Assembly (NCBI RefSeq): GCF_019443105.1
Contig: NZ_JAHZIJ010000008.1
Coordinates: 1 to 64,000, forward strand
Direction of reading: 5' to 3'
Length of the DNA: 64,000 nt
From: Paenibacillus oenotherae
Lineage (GTDB): Bacteria; Bacillota; Bacilli; Paenibacillales; Paenibacillaceae
The position numbers were made by a program, and so were the translations under genes. The notes beneath the pieces were generated by a model, which ran no database searches, was not told where the DNA came from, and saw nothing but the letters and a program-made list of their open reading frames with translations. This document shows, piece after piece, positions 48,685 to 56,949 of the stretch (the stretch's first letter is position 1; each line of letters begins with the position of its first letter).

Positions 48685-49684
48685 TGAGCAGCAAGTAGGC
48701 GAAGTAGGGCACTCCGATTATGGATACGACGATGCCTGCGGCAATGCCGTCCGGATCAGCAAGGTTGCGTCCGAGCGTATCCGCAGCCAAGAGCAGCCAA
48801 CCGCCCATCAGAATCGCAACGGGGATAAAGAGCTGATTTCTCGGTCCGACCAATGCTTTGGCGATATGCGGAGCGAGCAGTCCGATAAAGGCGATGCCCC
48901 CGGTGACAGACACTGCAGAAGCCGCAAGGGCAACCGCAGCGAGCAGCAGGATGAACCGCTCCCGTTCAATCCGCATGCCAACACCGATGGCAGAGGCTTC
49001 GTCCAGCCCAAGCAGGTTCAAGCGGACAGCTTTGTACAGGGTGAAGGGAATGAGGATAGCCAGCCACGGCGCAATCGCCCAGATGAAAGGCCAGTCCGTC
49101 CCCCAGATGTTCCCCGCAATCCATTTGGCAATGAAATCAACCCGGCTTCGTTCAGCCGATGAAATAATGACGATCATCATGCCGGATAGCGCCAGTGAGA
49201 ACCCAACCCCGGTCAGCACCAGCCTGGTAGGATTCAAACCTTCTGAACGACGGTAGGACAAGATATAGATCAGAAATGCGGTGGCCAGAGCGCCTGCGAA
49301 TGCGACAAGCGGGAGCAAGTAGACGAATGACCCCACATCAATCGGAAAGTAGAGAAAGAATACAGCGATAGCTACGCCAGCGCCGGAGTTGATTCCGATT
49401 ATGCCGGGCTCGGCCAGATCGTTGCGGGTAATGCTCTGCAGAATGGAGCCGGATAAGGCGAGCGCCATCCCTGCCAGCAGCGTAATTATGATGCGCGGCA
49501 GCCGGATCGAATACAATATGAAGTCCTCTTTGAACGTCCCTTGGCCCAGTAGTACAGGGAGCAGCCTGTCGTAAGAAAGAGAGGCGTATCCCATTCCCAT
49601 TCCAATCAGGACTGTAGCGGCAATGAGTGCCAGGCAGGCGAATATCGTGATGCGCTGTTTGCGAATTAAGGCTGACCGGATCAT
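48677..49684 (-). CDS. FecCD-family iron-siderophore ABC permease
   Basis: The 335-residue integral membrane protein belongs to the FecCD/BtuC family. It has about ten hydrophobic segments, VLLGQGTFKEDFILYSIRLP, RLPRIIITLLAGMALALSGS, GIIGINSGAGVAIAVFFLYF and, near the end, VTGGIAFIGLLAPHIAKALV, the coupling-helix region that contacts the ATPase. With its partner it forms the translocation channel. Its ATG overlaps the partner gene's stop. No ATPase gene is nearby, so one encoded elsewhere must energise it. Confidence 0.93.
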   Translation of the reverse strand: MIRSALIRKQRITIFACLALIAATVLIGMGMGYASLSYDRLLPVLLGQGTFKEDFILYSIRLPRIIITLLAGMALALSGSILQSITRNDLAEPGIIGINSGAGVAIAVFFLYFPIDVGSFVYLLPLVAFAGALATAFLIYILSYRRSEGLNPTRLVLTGVGFSLALSGMMIVIISSAERSRVDFIAKWIAGNIWGTDWPFIWAIAPWLAILIPFTLYKAVRLNLLGLDEASAIGVGMRIERERFILLLAAVALAASAVSVTGGIAFIGLLAPHIAKALVGPRNQLFIPVAILMGGWLLLAADTLGRNLADPDGIAAGIVVSIIGVPYFAYLLLKK

Positions 49685-50691
49685 GAGAAGGATTTTCCTC
49701 CTTTACGTACGACTAGCAGGAAGAACGGCAAGCCAAGCGTTGCAACAATAGCGGCAACAGGCGTTTCGTAAGGGATGTTAATGGTACGTCCCAGCGTATC
49801 GGCGAGCAGCATGAAGGATGCGCCCGTTATGGCCGAGAATGGTATGACGAAACGGTAATCCGTGCCTGTGATCTTGCGTACGATGTGCGGAATCATCAAG
49901 CCGATAAAAGCCATGTTGCCGACGAGCGCGACCGCGGCTCCGGTCAGCAGAATGACCAGCAGGAACAGAATCGCCTCGATCTGTACGAGCTTCTGTCCCA
50001 GGCTGGCGGCAACCTCATCGTTAAGGCTAAGGATGGTGATTTGCCGTGCAAGGAAGATGGAGATCAGGATCGCGACGATAATAACAGGCGCAATCATCTG
50101 AACCTGTCCCCAAGTCGTGCCGATTAGTCCTCCTGCTGTCCACATGGAGACATCCTTGGAGATTTTGAAATAGATGCTGATACCCTCCGAGATGGCATAC
50201 AAGAAGGCGGATACTGCAGCTCCAGCCAGCACGATTCGAATCGGGGAGAGGCTGCCCCGTCGCATTGCGCCAAGAATGATGACCAGCGATGCCCCGAATG
50301 CAGCGCCAGTAAAGCAGGCAATCATAATGCCGAAATAGCTTACGCCGGGGGCAAAAGCCAGCGTCAGCGCGAGCGCCATCGTCGCACCGGAGGTGAGGCC
50401 GAGCAAGCCCGGGTCAGCAAGGGGATTGCGGGTTACGCCCTGCATGATCGCGCCGGACACGGCTAAGGCCGCTCCTACAAGAATCCCGGCAACCTCACGG
50501 GGAAACCGGATCTCGCGAAGGGTCAGGATATTGTCGTTCACCGCAGCGGGCGAGGTTATCGCGAGCCATACATCCTCGATTGGCGTCTGCGCCGCCCCGA
50601 ACACCATCGAAATCACGAACATGGCTGCAAATACAATGACACTGCCAATCAGCTTATAGGTGATTGGAAGGGATCGTTTTTTTGTCGTCAT
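49681..50691 (-). CDS. FecCD-family iron-siderophore ABC permease
   Basis: The 336-residue membrane protein is the second FecCD permease, with RFPREVAGILVGAALAVSGA, DPGLLGLTSGATMALALTLA and VGNMAFIGLMIPHIVRKIT. It sits upstream of and overlaps the other permease by four bases. A hairpin separates it from the binding-protein gene. Two different FecCD proteins with one binding protein is the FeuABC/YfiYZ-type arrangement in Bacilli. Substrate is inferred from the Fur box upstream. Confidence 0.93.
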   Translation of the reverse strand: MTTKKRSLPITYKLIGSVIVFAAMFVISMVFGAAQTPIEDVWLAITSPAAVNDNILTLREIRFPREVAGILVGAALAVSGAIMQGVTRNPLADPGLLGLTSGATMALALTLAFAPGVSYFGIMIACFTGAAFGASLVIILGAMRRGSLSPIRIVLAGAAVSAFLYAISEGISIYFKISKDVSMWTAGGLIGTTWGQVQMIAPVIIVAILISIFLARQITILSLNDEVAASLGQKLVQIEAILFLLVILLTGAAVALVGNMAFIGLMIPHIVRKITGTDYRFVIPFSAITGASFMLLADTLGRTINIPYETPVAAIVATLGLPFFLLVVRKGGKSFS

Positions 50692-50728
50692 GGGGTTCTC
50701 ATCTACTCCTTAAATTGAACAACGAGAT

Positions 50729-50760
50729 GGAGGAATTCTTTTGGCAGAAAGAATTCCTCC
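50729..50760 (-). terminator. intercistronic hairpin between binding-protein and permease genes
   Basis: GGAGGAATTCTTT and AAAGAATTCCTCC form a perfect 13-bp stem with a 6-base loop. Placed after the lipoprotein stop, it likely protects or terminates most transcripts, so the binding protein is made in excess over the permeases. Confidence 0.75.
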
Positions 50761-50768
50761 ATGGTGGA

Positions 50769-51746
50769 TTATTGGCCGAGCAGGTTGTTGATAAAGAACT
50801 CTAGTTGGTATTCCAGCGTTATAGGATCGTTGAAGTAGAATTCCTTCGCGTTGGCTTCGAATACGTGATTGTTCTTGACAGCCGGAATGTTCTTATAGGA
50901 TTGCGTGGTCTGGAAAGAGTTGTCGGCATCCGGGTTTTTGCTAATGATGAGATAATCGCCAGCGTACTCGGGCAGAACTTCGGCTGACAAGGCGTAGTAA
51001 CCGTCCTTGAGCGCCATTTCTTTGACCTTCTCCGGCATGGCCAGCTTCATTTCCTGATACAGAATCTCGGTGCCGCGACCCCAGTTGTCGCCGAATACAT
51101 ACAACTGTTTGTCGAAGCTCTCGATAACCGAGATGGTTGCGTCTGCGCCAATCTTCGCTTTAATGTCTACTCCGGCTTGCTGTGCTCTTGCTTTGAAATC
51201 ATCGACCCATTTTTGCGCTTCATCAGCCTTGTTCAGCAGTTTGCCGATCTCCAGATGCTGCGTCAGGTAGTCTACTTTGCCGTATGTAAAGGTTACAGTT
51301 GGCGCAATTTGCTTCAGCTTGTCTACATTCTTGATGGTGGACAGGCCGATGATCAGGTCAGGCTGCAGCTCGAGGATTTTCTCCAGGTTCTCATCGGAGA
51401 CGGCTTCGACATCCTTCAGCTTGTCTGCGAAGCGGGGATTCAACTTAGACCAATTGTCTACCCCGACAAGATTAACATTCAATGCCATGACGTTACCGGC
51501 AAAAGAAGATAGCATGACGACACGCTGCGGGTTGGCTGGAACCTCGACAGGTCCTGATTCCGATTGATAGGTGATCGTGCCTGACGGCGCTTCTGTTGTA
51601 TTATCAGCCGCCGGTTTGTTCGTATTTCCTTTGTCTGCCTGGTTGGATGTACCGGCTTGCGTGTTGTTGTTCTTGGCCGCATTGCTGCCGCAGGCGCTTA
51701 TGATTAGCACCAGGGTGAGAATGAATGGAATTAACAGTTTCTTCAT
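50769..51746 (-). CDS. iron-siderophore ABC substrate-binding lipoprotein
   Basis: The protein, about 325 residues, is a class III periplasmic-type binding protein (TroA/FhuD-like). It has a lipoprotein signal MKKLLIPFILTLVLIISACG (lipidated Cys19), a Asn/Thr-rich linker, and NPQRVVMLSSFAGNVMALNV, LQPDLIIGLSTIKNVDKLKQ and the long connecting helix of the family. I start at the ATG at 51746, after AAGGGAGAC, as the upstream extension precedes the signal peptide. It is first in a Fur-box-controlled operon with two permeases. Confidence 0.94.
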   Translation of the reverse strand: MKKLLIPFILTLVLIISACGSNAAKNNNTQAGTSNQADKGNTNKPAADNTTEAPSGTITYQSESGPVEVPANPQRVVMLSSFAGNVMALNVNLVGVDNWSKLNPRFADKLKDVEAVSDENLEKILELQPDLIIGLSTIKNVDKLKQIAPTVTFTYGKVDYLTQHLEIGKLLNKADEAQKWVDDFKARAQQAGVDIKAKIGADATISVIESFDKQLYVFGDNWGRGTEILYQEMKLAMPEKVKEMALKDGYYALSAEVLPEYAGDYLIISKNPDADNSFQTTQSYKNIPAVKNNHVFEANAKEFYFNDPITLEYQLEFFINNLLGQ

Positions 51747-52138
51747 TGTTCTTGTCTCCCTTATTGTGGCGCGATGATGCGCCCTTGTATTGTGAGTGGT
51801 ATGTAACATGTGGCCTTAATGCGTCTGCAGATGCGCATGTGAGGCCTTTGAATCCAGTTAATTGGCTAGCGTGAGGCTGACCATTTAATTGATAATGATT
51901 ATCATACTCATTACTTGGAACATTTTATAGCTATCATGTGGGGTTGTCAATAGCGTTCATATTGATGGGATAAATTACAATAGAAGTATCAGGTGGGGCT
52001 GTAATCCCTTGGGAGTACGCGCTGTTGAAGACTGCTGGGGCGGGCCGGGAGTTTGACTGTTGGGGAAAACAGGCTATTCTTATAAGGATGAGGTATGGCG
52101 ACGGAGACACGAAGAGGGAATGAAGGGAGAAGGATATC
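51747..52138 (-). promoter_or_regulatory. Fur-regulated promoter of the siderophore operon
   Basis: On the minus strand, -35 TTGACA (51945-51950) and -10 TAAAAT (51922-51927) have a 17-base spacer. TGATAATGATTATCA at 51890-51904 is a perfect 7-1-7 Fur box just downstream of the start point, where Fur would block transcription when iron is plentiful. The rest of the gap up to rlmH shows no gene. Confidence 0.92.
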
Positions 52139-52618
52139 TTGCATATTCAGATCATAGCGGTAGGCAGGCTGAAGGAGAAGTATTTGACACAGGGGATTGC
52201 GGAATACGCCAAAAGGCTGGTCCCGTACGCGAAGCTGTCGTTCGTGGAGGTCGCCGATGAGAAGGCGCCGGAGCAGCTCAGCGCCAGCGAGGAGGGACAG
52301 GTGAAGGCGAAGGAAGGCGAGCGCATTCTTGGCCATATTAAGCAGGATACTTATGTGATCGCGATGGCAATTGAAGGCGAGATGTGGACATCGGAACGGC
52401 TGGCCAAGCATGTGGACGAGCTGGGGACGTATGGGCGCAGCCAGATAGCTTTTGTGATCGGAGGGAGCCTCGGGCTCTCCGATGAGGTGCTGCGTCGCGC
52501 GAATATGCAGCTGTCGTTCGGGCGGATTACGTATCCGCATCAGCTGCTGAGACTGGTGCTCGTCGAGCAGGTGTATCGGGTGTTTAGGATTGTGCGGGGG
52601 GAACCTTACCATAAGTGA
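52139..52618 (+). CDS. rlmH: 23S rRNA pseudouridine-1915 N3-methyltransferase RlmH
   Basis: RlmH is a SPOUT methyltransferase that acts on pseudouridine 1915 of assembled ribosomes. The 159-residue protein starts [20 protein letters not shown] and has the SPOUT knot motifs [15 protein letters not shown] and ends [20 protein letters not shown] through EPYHK. The start is TTG, preceded by GGAGAAGGATATC. In staphylococci its 3' end (orfX) is the attachment site for SCC elements. Here an AT-rich island begins right after the stop. Confidence 0.96.
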   Translation: MHIQIIAVGRLKEKYLTQGIAEYAKRLVPYAKLSFVEVADEKAPEQLSASEEGQVKAKEGERILGHIKQDTYVIAMAIEGEMWTSERLAKHVDELGTYGRSQIAFVIGGSLGLSDEVLRRANMQLSFGRITYPHQLLRLVLVEQVYRVFRIVRGEPYHK

Positions 52619-52631
52619 CGGCGAAAAATTT
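52601..52631. repeat. left att-like direct repeat at the rlmH 3' end
   Basis: This 31-base segment matches 59689-59719 at 28 of 31 positions. It includes the last codons of rlmH (EPYHK, stop) and GGCGAAAAAT of the element terminus. The layout is like the SCC attachment site at orfX/rlmH. Confidence 0.85.
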
Positions 52632-52683
52632 GGCCCTATCTATTTGTGAAGTAAGGGAAGTTGCCTTGTTAACGTGAGATTAT

Positions 52684-52713
52684 GCTCCAGCGATTGTTTG
52701 CTGGAGCGTTTTC
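52684..52713 (+). terminator. terminator at the left end of the island
   Basis: GCTCCAGC/GCTGGAGC form a perfect 8-bp stem with an 8-base loop, followed by GTTTTCTTT. It can end transcription from rlmH. Confidence 0.85.
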
Positions 52714-52886
52714 TTTGTATCGGTGGTCCCCCTGGGTTCAACTTGAGAATATGCTCAATATTTCTTCCTGTTGAGAGTCAGAAACGTAGGGCAAACGTTT
52801 CATATACGTATTGCCCATTATTTTGTTCGACCGAAGGAAGGTGGAAATATTTTTTGATCCCTGGATATACCGATTTTTATATTAAT

Positions 52887-52971
52887 ATTATCCAGGAAAT
52901 TAAAATATAAATTCCAGGGTAAAAAAAATTGATGCCAGGGTATTTACAATGATAGGCTTATCTGTATAATA
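52887..52971 (+). promoter_or_regulatory. promoter and 22-bp-spaced operator repeats upstream of the DGQHR gene
   Basis: CCAGG recurs at 52892, 52914 and 52936, exactly 22 bases apart; the last two read CCAGGGTA. An inverted CCCTGG lies at 52859-52864. The promoter -35 TTTACA (52944-52949) directly follows the third copy, with -10 TATAAT at 52966-52971 (16-base spacer). The spacing of two helical turns puts the repeats on one face, suggesting cooperative repressor binding. Apart from this and the terminator, 52619-53019 shows no gene. Confidence 0.65.
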
Positions 52972-53019
52972 GAATTATAGATTTAGGAAATATAAACCAA
53001 GGAAAATGGAGGGAATACT

Positions 53020-54447
53020 ATGTTTCAGACAGTGAATGAAAAGGATGTTCGATCGCTAGATCAACTAATTCAGCGGGGAGATACATCCGAAACTCAAATC
53101 AAGGCTTTTCTAAGTAATAATTTGGGTAACAGCACTCTTCTTACAAAATTGCCGATGTATGAGTTCTACAGGATGTCGGATGTAGCCAACGAAAGGTCAG
53201 AGGATGGTAAGCCGGTAGCACAGCGTAAGTTAGATCCGAAGCACGCGTCGGAACTAGCACGTTATATCTTAAAGGGGCTGCTCTCCACTACAATATTGCT
53301 GCATCAAGAAGAAAACGGCCCAATGATGATAACGCGGATGAAGCTGCAGGAAATGATCGGAAAACAGCCGTATCTTGCAATGCAACCGATAGTAGCAAAT
53401 TTAAGAACGGCAGGAAAAAACGGAAAAAATCTGCAAGGTAAGCCGCTGGTGGCTTCAGATAATGAAGGAATCGGTGCACGAATTTGGTTATCACAAAAGG
53501 ACATTCTGTGGGTTGTGGATGGGCAACACAGAAGAAAGGCCATACAGTTAGTCATTGAGTTCCTGGAGGATATCAGAATGAGTCAGAAATATCCCCCGGC
53601 TAAAAGTTCTCTTTTTCCTCATGGTAGGGAGGACCGGAGTATACCGCAAGATGAACTGAATGTATGGTTAGAATGCTATCAGATTACAAGAAGCGAATGT
53701 ACTGTTAATGTGGAAATCCACCTTGGACTTGACATTCTAGAAGAAAGACAACTTTTCCATGATTTGAATAACCTTTCAAAAAAAATTGAAAAAAGCCTTG
53801 CTCTTGAGTTTGACAGTTCAAATCCTGTGAATGCTTTTATAAAAGAAGAACTTCTGGAATCATCCATCATAAAACTAACTTCCGGTGATAAAGTAGATTG
53901 GGATAACGACGATGGAAGCTTTACTAGAAAGGATATTGTCGCGATTAATGCTCATTTGATACTCAACAAGTCTAATATCAACGGAGCAACTCCAACAATT
54001 GTGCAACCGCGTCTTAAAGTAGCTAAACGATTTTGGGAGGCTGTAACTCAAATTGCGGACTTCGGAGAAGAGGGGGCTAAACAAAAAACGGTCGCTGCAC
54101 AACCTGTAGTGTTAAAAGCGCTGGCAAAACTCACATTTGATATGGCGTTTGGTAAGCTGGCTAAGGAAGGACTTTTAGACAAGCTGTTGGATGAGTTTAC
54201 AGAATTGGATTTCAGTCATGATAATCCAATGTGGCGTTACTATCAGTTGAGTGAAGAAGAACAAAAACATTTTGGTCTAGAGGGTCTTAAAGAGTATCTC
54301 CCGGATGAATCTAGCGGAAACCGCGACATTGGAAAGTTTGAGGAATCGACAGGGTGGATGAGGTTTGGGATCAAACATAACGATATTTTCCCAATCATTG
54401 GGGATATGATCCGTTGGAAATTGCAGTTGCCCAAAAGAAAATCATAG
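53020..54447 (+). CDS. DGQHR-domain protein (DndB-like)
   Basis: The 475-residue protein carries the DGQHR motif literally (DILWVVDGQHRRKAIQLVIE; D167-R171), typical of the DGQHR domain family. That family includes DndB, a negative regulator of the Dnd phosphorothioate-modification system. No dndCDE genes are nearby, so it is a solitary member, as often seen in defence islands. QIT/NV-type segments such as VNVEIHLGLDILEERQLFHD and DLNNLSKKIEKSLALEFDS follow the motif, another family trait. ATG follows ATGGAGGG. The function is unknown; autoregulation through the phased repeats upstream is possible. Confidence 0.82.
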   Translation: MFQTVNEKDVRSLDQLIQRGDTSETQIKAFLSNNLGNSTLLTKLPMYEFYRMSDVANERSEDGKPVAQRKLDPKHASELARYILKGLLSTTILLHQEENGPMMITRMKLQEMIGKQPYLAMQPIVANLRTAGKNGKNLQGKPLVASDNEGIGARIWLSQKDILWVVDGQHRRKAIQLVIEFLEDIRMSQKYPPAKSSLFPHGREDRSIPQDELNVWLECYQITRSECTVNVEIHLGLDILEERQLFHDLNNLSKKIEKSLALEFDSSNPVNAFIKEELLESSIIKLTSGDKVDWDNDDGSFTRKDIVAINAHLILNKSNINGATPTIVQPRLKVAKRFWEAVTQIADFGEEGAKQKTVAAQPVVLKALAKLTFDMAFGKLAKEGLLDKLLDEFTELDFSHDNPMWRYYQLSEEEQKHFGLEGLKEYLPDESSGNRDIGKFEESTGWMRFGIKHNDIFPIIGDMIRWKLQLPKRKS

Positions 54448-54802
54448 CTAAGGAACGGGAACGTATGATCCCGAAAAGCATGAAAAATCCTAAATTTTAC
54501 AGTATAATTAGGTAGGCTAGAACTATATAGCATAGAGTGCAACGAGTTTGCTGAAAGGAGGGAGAGCATTACTATAATACGTGAAAAGCAAGCGTAAGTG
54601 GTGGCACACTTAGCTTGCTCTCAGTTCTTCAAGGCATCAATTAAATGAGAAGTGGCATTCTCAAACTGACTCAAGAAGAGGATATCGAGTGCGAACTTTA
54701 CACTCTACATATGTATAGCTACGCTACTATAATTATGTATACGTCATGAGCGACGGATATCCTTCTTATTTTCAAAAAAATTGAAAGAAGGATGAACTTT
54801 TT
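54448..54802 (+). ncRNA. structured leader RNA upstream of the CD-NTase
   Basis: This 355-base gap is noncoding but rich in secondary structure. Two hairpins at 54587-54619 and 54646-54663 share the identical loop GTGGCA; the second is enclosed by TCAGTT/AACTGA (54621-54626 and 54664-54669). A third hairpin GAGTG/CACTC spans 54687-54705. AAGAAG...GATATC (54673-54686) can pair with GATATCCTTCTT (54756-54767), while ATCCTTCTT (54759-54767) is also perfectly complementary to AAGAAGGAT (54785-54793), the CD-NTase ribosome-binding site. The two pairings exclude each other. A TATAAT at 54573-54578 just before the first hairpin could be its -10. Confidence 0.6.
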
Positions 54803-56041
54803 ATGACAATTGAACTGGAATCAAAAGTATCTTCTTTATTAGAGGGTATCGCATCGCGACTGGACATTTCCCCTACTAAATATAAGCAAGCTGTTGACAG
54901 ATATACTGCCGTTAGTAGCTGGATTGCTGAGGGCGAGTTTGAAGGTGTGGAGGATATCCATTTTTACCCACAAGGTTCATTCAGACTCGGGACCGTCACA
55001 AGACCAATACGAAATGGAAAAGATGCTGATTATGATATCGATTTAGTAAGTGAATTTAAGATTTCGAAAAAAAGCATTACTCCAAAAAAATTAAAGGAAG
55101 TCGTAGGAACACGCATTGCAGAACATGAGAAGTATAAAAAGATGCTGGATGAAGAGGGGCGACGTTGTTGGACCTTGCTTTATGCAGAAGAGGACGGAGT
55201 AGGATTTCATCTTGATGTTCTGCCCGCTACTCCCGAGGATGATGCCCCTTTAAGAACGAGTCTTATTGACTCAAGAATAGCCGAGAAGGCAATCGCAATT
55301 ACTCATAAGAATAAGGACTGTACTTATAAGTGGTCTTCTAGCAATCCTAGTGGTTATGGAGATTGGTTTGATAATATTAATAAAGCTGTCTTTGAATCTG
55401 CAAAATCACTGCAACAGCGCAGCCTTTTTGAAAATAATAAGGACATATATGCAAGCATTGACGAAGTCCCGGACGCGCTTATTAAGACTCCTTTGCAGCG
55501 AGCGATCCAAATATTAAAACGTCACCGGGATGTTCGCTTTACAAATCATCCTTGGGCATCAGATAAACCAATCTCGATGATTATTACAACTTTGGCTGCG
55601 AGACTCTACAATGGTGAGCCAAATGTATTTTTAGCGTTACGCAATATCGTGAATGAACTCGATGAACTGTCGGCTTTCTTAAAACCCGATTATGGCACTA
55701 ATAAGTATCTTTATGGAAAAACCTTAATTAAACGGAATGCTGACGGGACTTGGTCAATACCCAACCCAGTTAATCCTAATGAGAATTTCGCTGACCGATG
55801 GCATGAAAACAACCACCAGAAGGCAAAAGCTTTTTTTCAATGGGCTACGTGGGTTAAGGAAGATATTATAGAGATTATCTCGACAAGTGATGTCGGGAAA
55901 ATTGTTAAATCATTTGAGTCAAGCTTCGGACAAGTTTCAATCAGTGCAGCGAGAGCATTAGGTTTACCGACGAGCGCGGCTATGTCTTCAACGCCCATGG
56001 TGCATATTGTATCACCTAATAAGCCCTGGGGCGAATCATAA
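54803..56041 (+). CDS. CBASS cyclic-oligonucleotide synthase (CD-NTase)
   Basis: The 412-residue protein is a cGAS/DncV-like nucleotidyltransferase. It has the GS motif (HFYPQGSFRLGTVTRP, G58-S59), the metal-binding pair D78 and D80 in DADYDIDLV, and the third aspartate D138 in GVGFHLDVLPA. On phage infection such enzymes make a cyclic di- or trinucleotide that activates a killing effector. The product and clade cannot be told by eye. The stop overlaps the next gene's ATG (TAATG). Its ribosome-binding site AAGAAGGAT can be sequestered by a hairpin. The CapV-type phospholipase downstream suggests a cyclic dinucleotide as signal. Confidence 0.92.
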   Translation: MTIELESKVSSLLEGIASRLDISPTKYKQAVDRYTAVSSWIAEGEFEGVEDIHFYPQGSFRLGTVTRPIRNGKDADYDIDLVSEFKISKKSITPKKLKEVVGTRIAEHEKYKKMLDEEGRRCWTLLYAEEDGVGFHLDVLPATPEDDAPLRTSLIDSRIAEKAIAITHKNKDCTYKWSSSNPSGYGDWFDNINKAVFESAKSLQQRSLFENNKDIYASIDEVPDALIKTPLQRAIQILKRHRDVRFTNHPWASDKPISMIITTLAARLYNGEPNVFLALRNIVNELDELSAFLKPDYGTNKYLYGKTLIKRNADGTWSIPNPVNPNENFADRWHENNHQKAKAFFQWATWVKEDIIEIISTSDVGKIVKSFESSFGQVSISAARALGLPTSAAMSSTPMVHIVSPNKPWGES

Positions 56042-56694
56042 TGAATGCACAAATGGTGTGGGACCAGTATAAAGAAGTTCAGGAGTGTTTTCCTGATCTT
56101 GTATTGATTCCTGTTGACCACAGATACTTCATTCGAGGTACACTCCAATTTCGGGCTGAATTTATGGGACTGGAAGTTAAAGAATCATTTTTAATTGAAA
56201 TTGAATTGTTGACAACTTATCCGCATTCCCTCCCAATTGCCAGAGAATTGGGGGGGAGAATTCCAAAAGGATTTCATAAATTTGTAAATGGTACGTTATG
56301 TTTAGGGACACCGCTTGCAATGAAAATTACCTTTTCGAAGAATCCTACCTTGTTAGGGTTCATAAAAGAACTGATAGTCCCTTATCTGTACTCGTATGCA
56401 CATTATGAACGCAACAACCGTGAACTCCCGTTTGGTGAGTTAAGTCATAATGGAGAGGGCTTACTTGAGTATTATATGGATTTATTTCAGGTTAGTTCGA
56501 TTGACAAAGCAATGCAAATTTTATACTCTTTGTCTTTCGAAAAAATTCGAGGGCATTGGCCTTGTCCATGTGGTAGCAACTTGAAAATAAGGAATTGTCA
56601 TGGCCCGATGCTTATGAATTTGTATAATTATCAAGACGCAACTAGGTTTAAAAGTGATCTTGTCCACTGTTGGGAATTCATAAAAAGGAAATGA
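56041..56694 (+). CDS. CBASS E2-like ubiquitin-conjugating fold protein with SEC-C-like zinc motif
   Basis: The 217-residue protein has an E2-like fold: the YPHSLP strand-turn, GGRIPKGFHKFVNGTLCLGT with candidate catalytic Cys87, and a C-terminal CPCGSNLKIRNCHG, matching the SEC-C zinc motif. No E1 or JAB protease gene accompanies it, so the operon resembles type II-short CBASS, in which an E2-only protein conjugates the C-terminus of the CD-NTase to regulate it. Start overlaps the CD-NTase stop, so the two are coupled. Confidence in the E2 call rests on motif spacing and context. Confidence 0.8.
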   Translation: MNAQMVWDQYKEVQECFPDLVLIPVDHRYFIRGTLQFRAEFMGLEVKESFLIEIELLTTYPHSLPIARELGGRIPKGFHKFVNGTLCLGTPLAMKITFSKNPTLLGFIKELIVPYLYSYAHYERNNRELPFGELSHNGEGLLEYYMDLFQVSSIDKAMQILYSLSFEKIRGHWPCPCGSNLKIRNCHGPMLMNLYNYQDATRFKSDLVHCWEFIKRK

Positions 56695-56710
56695 GTAAAG
56701 GGAAGACTTC

Positions 56711-56949
56711 ATGACAAATTCGAGAAGGCCTTTGTCTGCAGGAGATCATTTAGTTTTGTGGCTACGTTCCGGGGGAATGTGTGCTATTTGCACTTGTTAC
56801 ACAAATTCATTTGCCCTGGGCTGCCTGTTGAAAAATTATGGAGTACTACTGGTAAATCGCTTGGAGGCGGAGTCAAATATGATAGTTTACTGGTGTCGGA
56901 CATGGTTGATCTGCCTACTAAGGCTGTCGGGAGGAGGAGCTTTGAATGA
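56711..56949 (+). pseudogene. remnant of a small gene between the E2 and phospholipase genes
   Basis: An 85-codon ORF from 56711 begins MTNSRRPLSAGDHLVLWLRS and GGMCAIC, like the N-terminus of HNH endonucleases (RPLS...LW.RSGG.CAIC). The rest of that frame looks random. Another frame, 56758-56949, ends VDLPTKAVGRRSFE and its TGA overlaps the capV ATG (ATGA), the spacing of translational coupling. The likely history is a gene with an internal deletion or frameshift. It could also be a sequencing error. Confidence 0.45.

Noticed and set aside
52674-52910. 78-codon ORF at the left end of the island
   Set aside because: It begins inside a terminator hairpin, lacks a ribosome-binding site and overlaps the operator repeats.
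54570-54800. Retron-like msr-msd RNA upstream of the CD-NTase
   Set aside because: No reverse transcriptase gene is in the window and the pairing leads to the CD-NTase ribosome-binding site, which fits a leader better.
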